7,909 nucleotides of DNA from Alphaproteobacteria bacterium (GTDB taxonomy: Bacteria > Pseudomonadota > Alphaproteobacteria > Micavibrionales > Micavibrionaceae): assembly GCA_023141075.1 (NCBI GenBank), contig JAGLKL010000056.1, positions 1 to 7,909 on the forward strand. Direction: 5' to 3'. The notes under the pieces are model-generated. The model had not been told where the DNA came from, did not search any database, and worked only from the letters and a program-made list of their open reading frames with translations. The translations under genes were made by a program, and so were the position numbers. Within the stretch, counting starts at the first letter, position 1. Each line of letters begins with the position of its first letter. This document shows, piece after piece, positions 6,557 to 7,909 of this stretch.

Positions 6557-7860
6557 ATAACTCTCCTATTTGGCATCCATTCACGCAGCACGCCATCACT
6601 CCAGAAGCAATTCATGTCGATCGAGCAAGCGGCGCGTACATTTTTGCGCACAAGAACGGTCAAACAGAAGAGGAACAGATTATTGATGCTATTTCCAGTT
6701 GGTGGGTGATTACGCACGGACATTGCCACCCACATATTACACAGACAGTACAAGAACAAGCTGCAAAACTCGACCAAGTTATCTTTGCAGGTTTTACGCA
6801 TGACCAAGCGGAGAAACTTGCCGCACGTATGGCAGCCTTGACTGCAAAATCCTTCGGGCAACCTTACGACCACGCCTTTTTCTCTGATAGCGGCTCAACC
6901 AGCGTCGAAGTCGCGCTGAAAATGGCGATCGGCTACTGGACACAAACAGGACACCCGCGCAGCAAAATTATTGCGCTTGAAGATGGCTATCATGGTGATA
7001 CATTCGGCGCAATGAGTGTCGGCGGACGCAACCAGTATAACACGCTCTATAAGCCGTTCTTATTTGAAGTCGAGCACCTCCCCGTCCCCGAGGAAGGTCA
7101 CGAAGCCAAAACGCTGGAACGTCTGAAAACATACCTGAAGAAAAACAAAGACGATGTTGCAGCCTTTATCTTCGAACCGCTGCTTATGGGCGCAGGCGGT
7201 ATGAAAATCTATTCCCCGCAAGCATTAAAAGCCATGTCTGATTTATGCCGCGCACATGATGTGCTGCTCATTGCAGACGAAGTTATGACAGGCTTTGGAC
7301 GTACAGGCACCATGTTCGCATGCGAGCAAGCCGACATTATGCCCGACATTATGTGCTTATCCAAAGGAATGACAGGCGGCTTCCTGCCAATGGGACTTAC
7401 ATTGTGCACCCACGATATCTTTGAAGCATACTACCATGAAGATCGCGCAAAAATGTTTTTCCACTCTACATCTTTTACCGGCAACGCATTATCTTGTGCC
7501 GCAGCAAACGCCTCTTTGGACATCTGGGAAAGCGAACCCGTGTTTGAACGCATAGAGCACATAACCAAATCTCACAGCACCGCGGCAAAAGAACTGGCGC
7601 AGCATAATAACATCGCCAATATTCGCCACAAAGGCACAATGCTAGCGCTCGATATTGTCATGGATGATGAGAAAGGTACGGACTATCTTTCAACATTACA
7701 ACCACGTCTTTATGGATTGGCGCTAGAGAGAAATGTTTTACTGCGCCCACTTGGTAATACCTTGTACATGCTCCCACCCTATTGCGTAACAGATGAAGAT
7801 TTGCAGGAGATTTATGCAACCGTTAAAAACGTTGCTGCTCAGGTTGCTGCATCGGATTAA
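6553..7860 (+). CDS. bioA: adenosylmethionine-8-amino-7-oxononanoate transaminase (DAPA synthase)
   Basis: BioA is a class III PLP aminotransferase that converts 8-amino-7-oxononanoate to 7,8-diaminopelargonate, the substrate of the BioD encoded just upstream. The 435-residue length is normal. The N-terminal WHPFT (7-11) and the WW pair W50/W51 in ISSWWVITHGHCHP are BioA hallmarks. PLP-phosphate contacts lie at G114-S115-T116, the GYHGDT motif has Y146, D242 in ADEVMTGFGRTG pairs with the PLP ring nitrogen, K271 in LSKGMTGG is the Schiff-base lysine, and R398 in LLRPLG matches E. coli R391. F10 occupies the place of E. coli Tyr17, a residue of the amino-donor site, so the donor (S-adenosylmethionine or lysine) cannot be taken for granted. 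The start overlaps bioD by ATGA, and AGGA lies nine bases upstream. The downstream neighbour is outside the window. Confidence 0.96.
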   Translation: MNNSPIWHPFTQHAITPEAIHVDRASGAYIFAHKNGQTEEEQIIDAISSWWVITHGHCHPHITQTVQEQAAKLDQVIFAGFTHDQAEKLAARMAALTAKSFGQPYDHAFFSDSGSTSVEVALKMAIGYWTQTGHPRSKIIALEDGYHGDTFGAMSVGGRNQYNTLYKPFLFEVEHLPVPEEGHEAKTLERLKTYLKKNKDDVAAFIFEPLLMGAGGMKIYSPQALKAMSDLCRAHDVLLIADEVMTGFGRTGTMFACEQADIMPDIMCLSKGMTGGFLPMGLTLCTHDIFEAYYHEDRAKMFFHSTSFTGNALSCAAANASLDIWESEPVFERIEHITKSHSTAAKELAQHNNIANIRHKGTMLALDIVMDDEKGTDYLSTLQPRLYGLALERNVLLRPLGNTLYMLPPYCVTDEDLQEIYATVKNVAAQVAASD

Positions 7861-7909
7861 AGATTTCTCCACGTTAATTTCTTGTAAGACATTGATTTTA
7901 TTATGGTTT
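7861..7909. other. sequence after bioA, no gene called
   Basis: The 49 bases after the bioA stop are AT-rich. I see no stem-loop followed by a T run that would end the bio transcript. An ATG at 7904 is too close to the edge to judge, so the operon may continue past the window. Confidence 0.4.

Noticed and set aside
6019..6873. Long open frame of 284 codons on the minus strand
   Set aside because: It lies wholly antisense to bioD and bioA, both of which carry intact family motifs, and its translation shows no recognisable domain. It is a coding shadow.
1..7909. CRISPR arrays, tRNA or rRNA genes, insertion sequences, attachment sites, toxin-antitoxin or defence genes
   Set aside because: No spaced direct repeats, cloverleaf-like sequence, transposase motif or defence-protein motif was seen on either strand.

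Overview
The window looks like ordinary chromosomal DNA from an alphaproteobacterium, possibly one of the less-studied or host-associated groups. The placement rests on the GyrB sequence (Gram-negative type with the TOPRIM insert; motifs such as FSSQTKDKLVSSEVR and LPLRGKILNVERARF), on recF and gyrB lying in the same orientation, and on moderate GC with AT-rich spacers. It is inference from remembered family features; no database search was possible.

Layout. Positions 1-2450 (minus) hold gyrB, nearly complete: only the last few C-terminal codons fall outside the left edge. A 233-bp divergent spacer (2451-2683) carries a well-formed sigma70-type promoter pointing right, a 12-bp perfect palindrome abutting its -35 box, a DnaA-box-like 9-mer and an AT-rich 16-bp palindrome in the gyrB leader. 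Rightward from it run a membrane protein of the isoprenylcysteine carboxyl methyltransferase (ICMT)-like family (2699-3487) and hisC, histidinol-phosphate aminotransferase (3544-4656). hisC converges on and overlaps the 3' end of recF (4643-5773, minus). A second divergent spacer (5774-5902) separates recF from a biotin operon, bioD (5903-6556) then bioA (6553-7860), overlapping by ATGA. The last 49 bases have no gene that can be called.

How the genes fit together. GyrB (DNA supercoiling) and RecF (loading RecA at gapped DNA) are what remains here of the usual dnaA-dnaN-recF-gyrB cluster. The ICMT-like/hisC pair is inserted between them on the other strand, and the place where dnaN would be expected is taken by biotin genes. 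BioA makes 7,8-diaminopelargonate and BioD closes the ureido ring to give dethiobiotin, so the pair covers two consecutive biotin steps; other bio genes may lie to the right. HisC serves histidine synthesis and stands alone.

No mobile element, CRISPR array, RNA gene, toxin-antitoxin pair or recognisable defence system was found. The points worth a second look are regulatory (a BioR-like site inside the recF promoter, a probably leaderless recF transcript, the palindrome at the ICMT promoter) and contextual (the uncharacterised methyltransferase-like membrane protein coupled to hisC). I do not see convincing evidence of a wholly new system.
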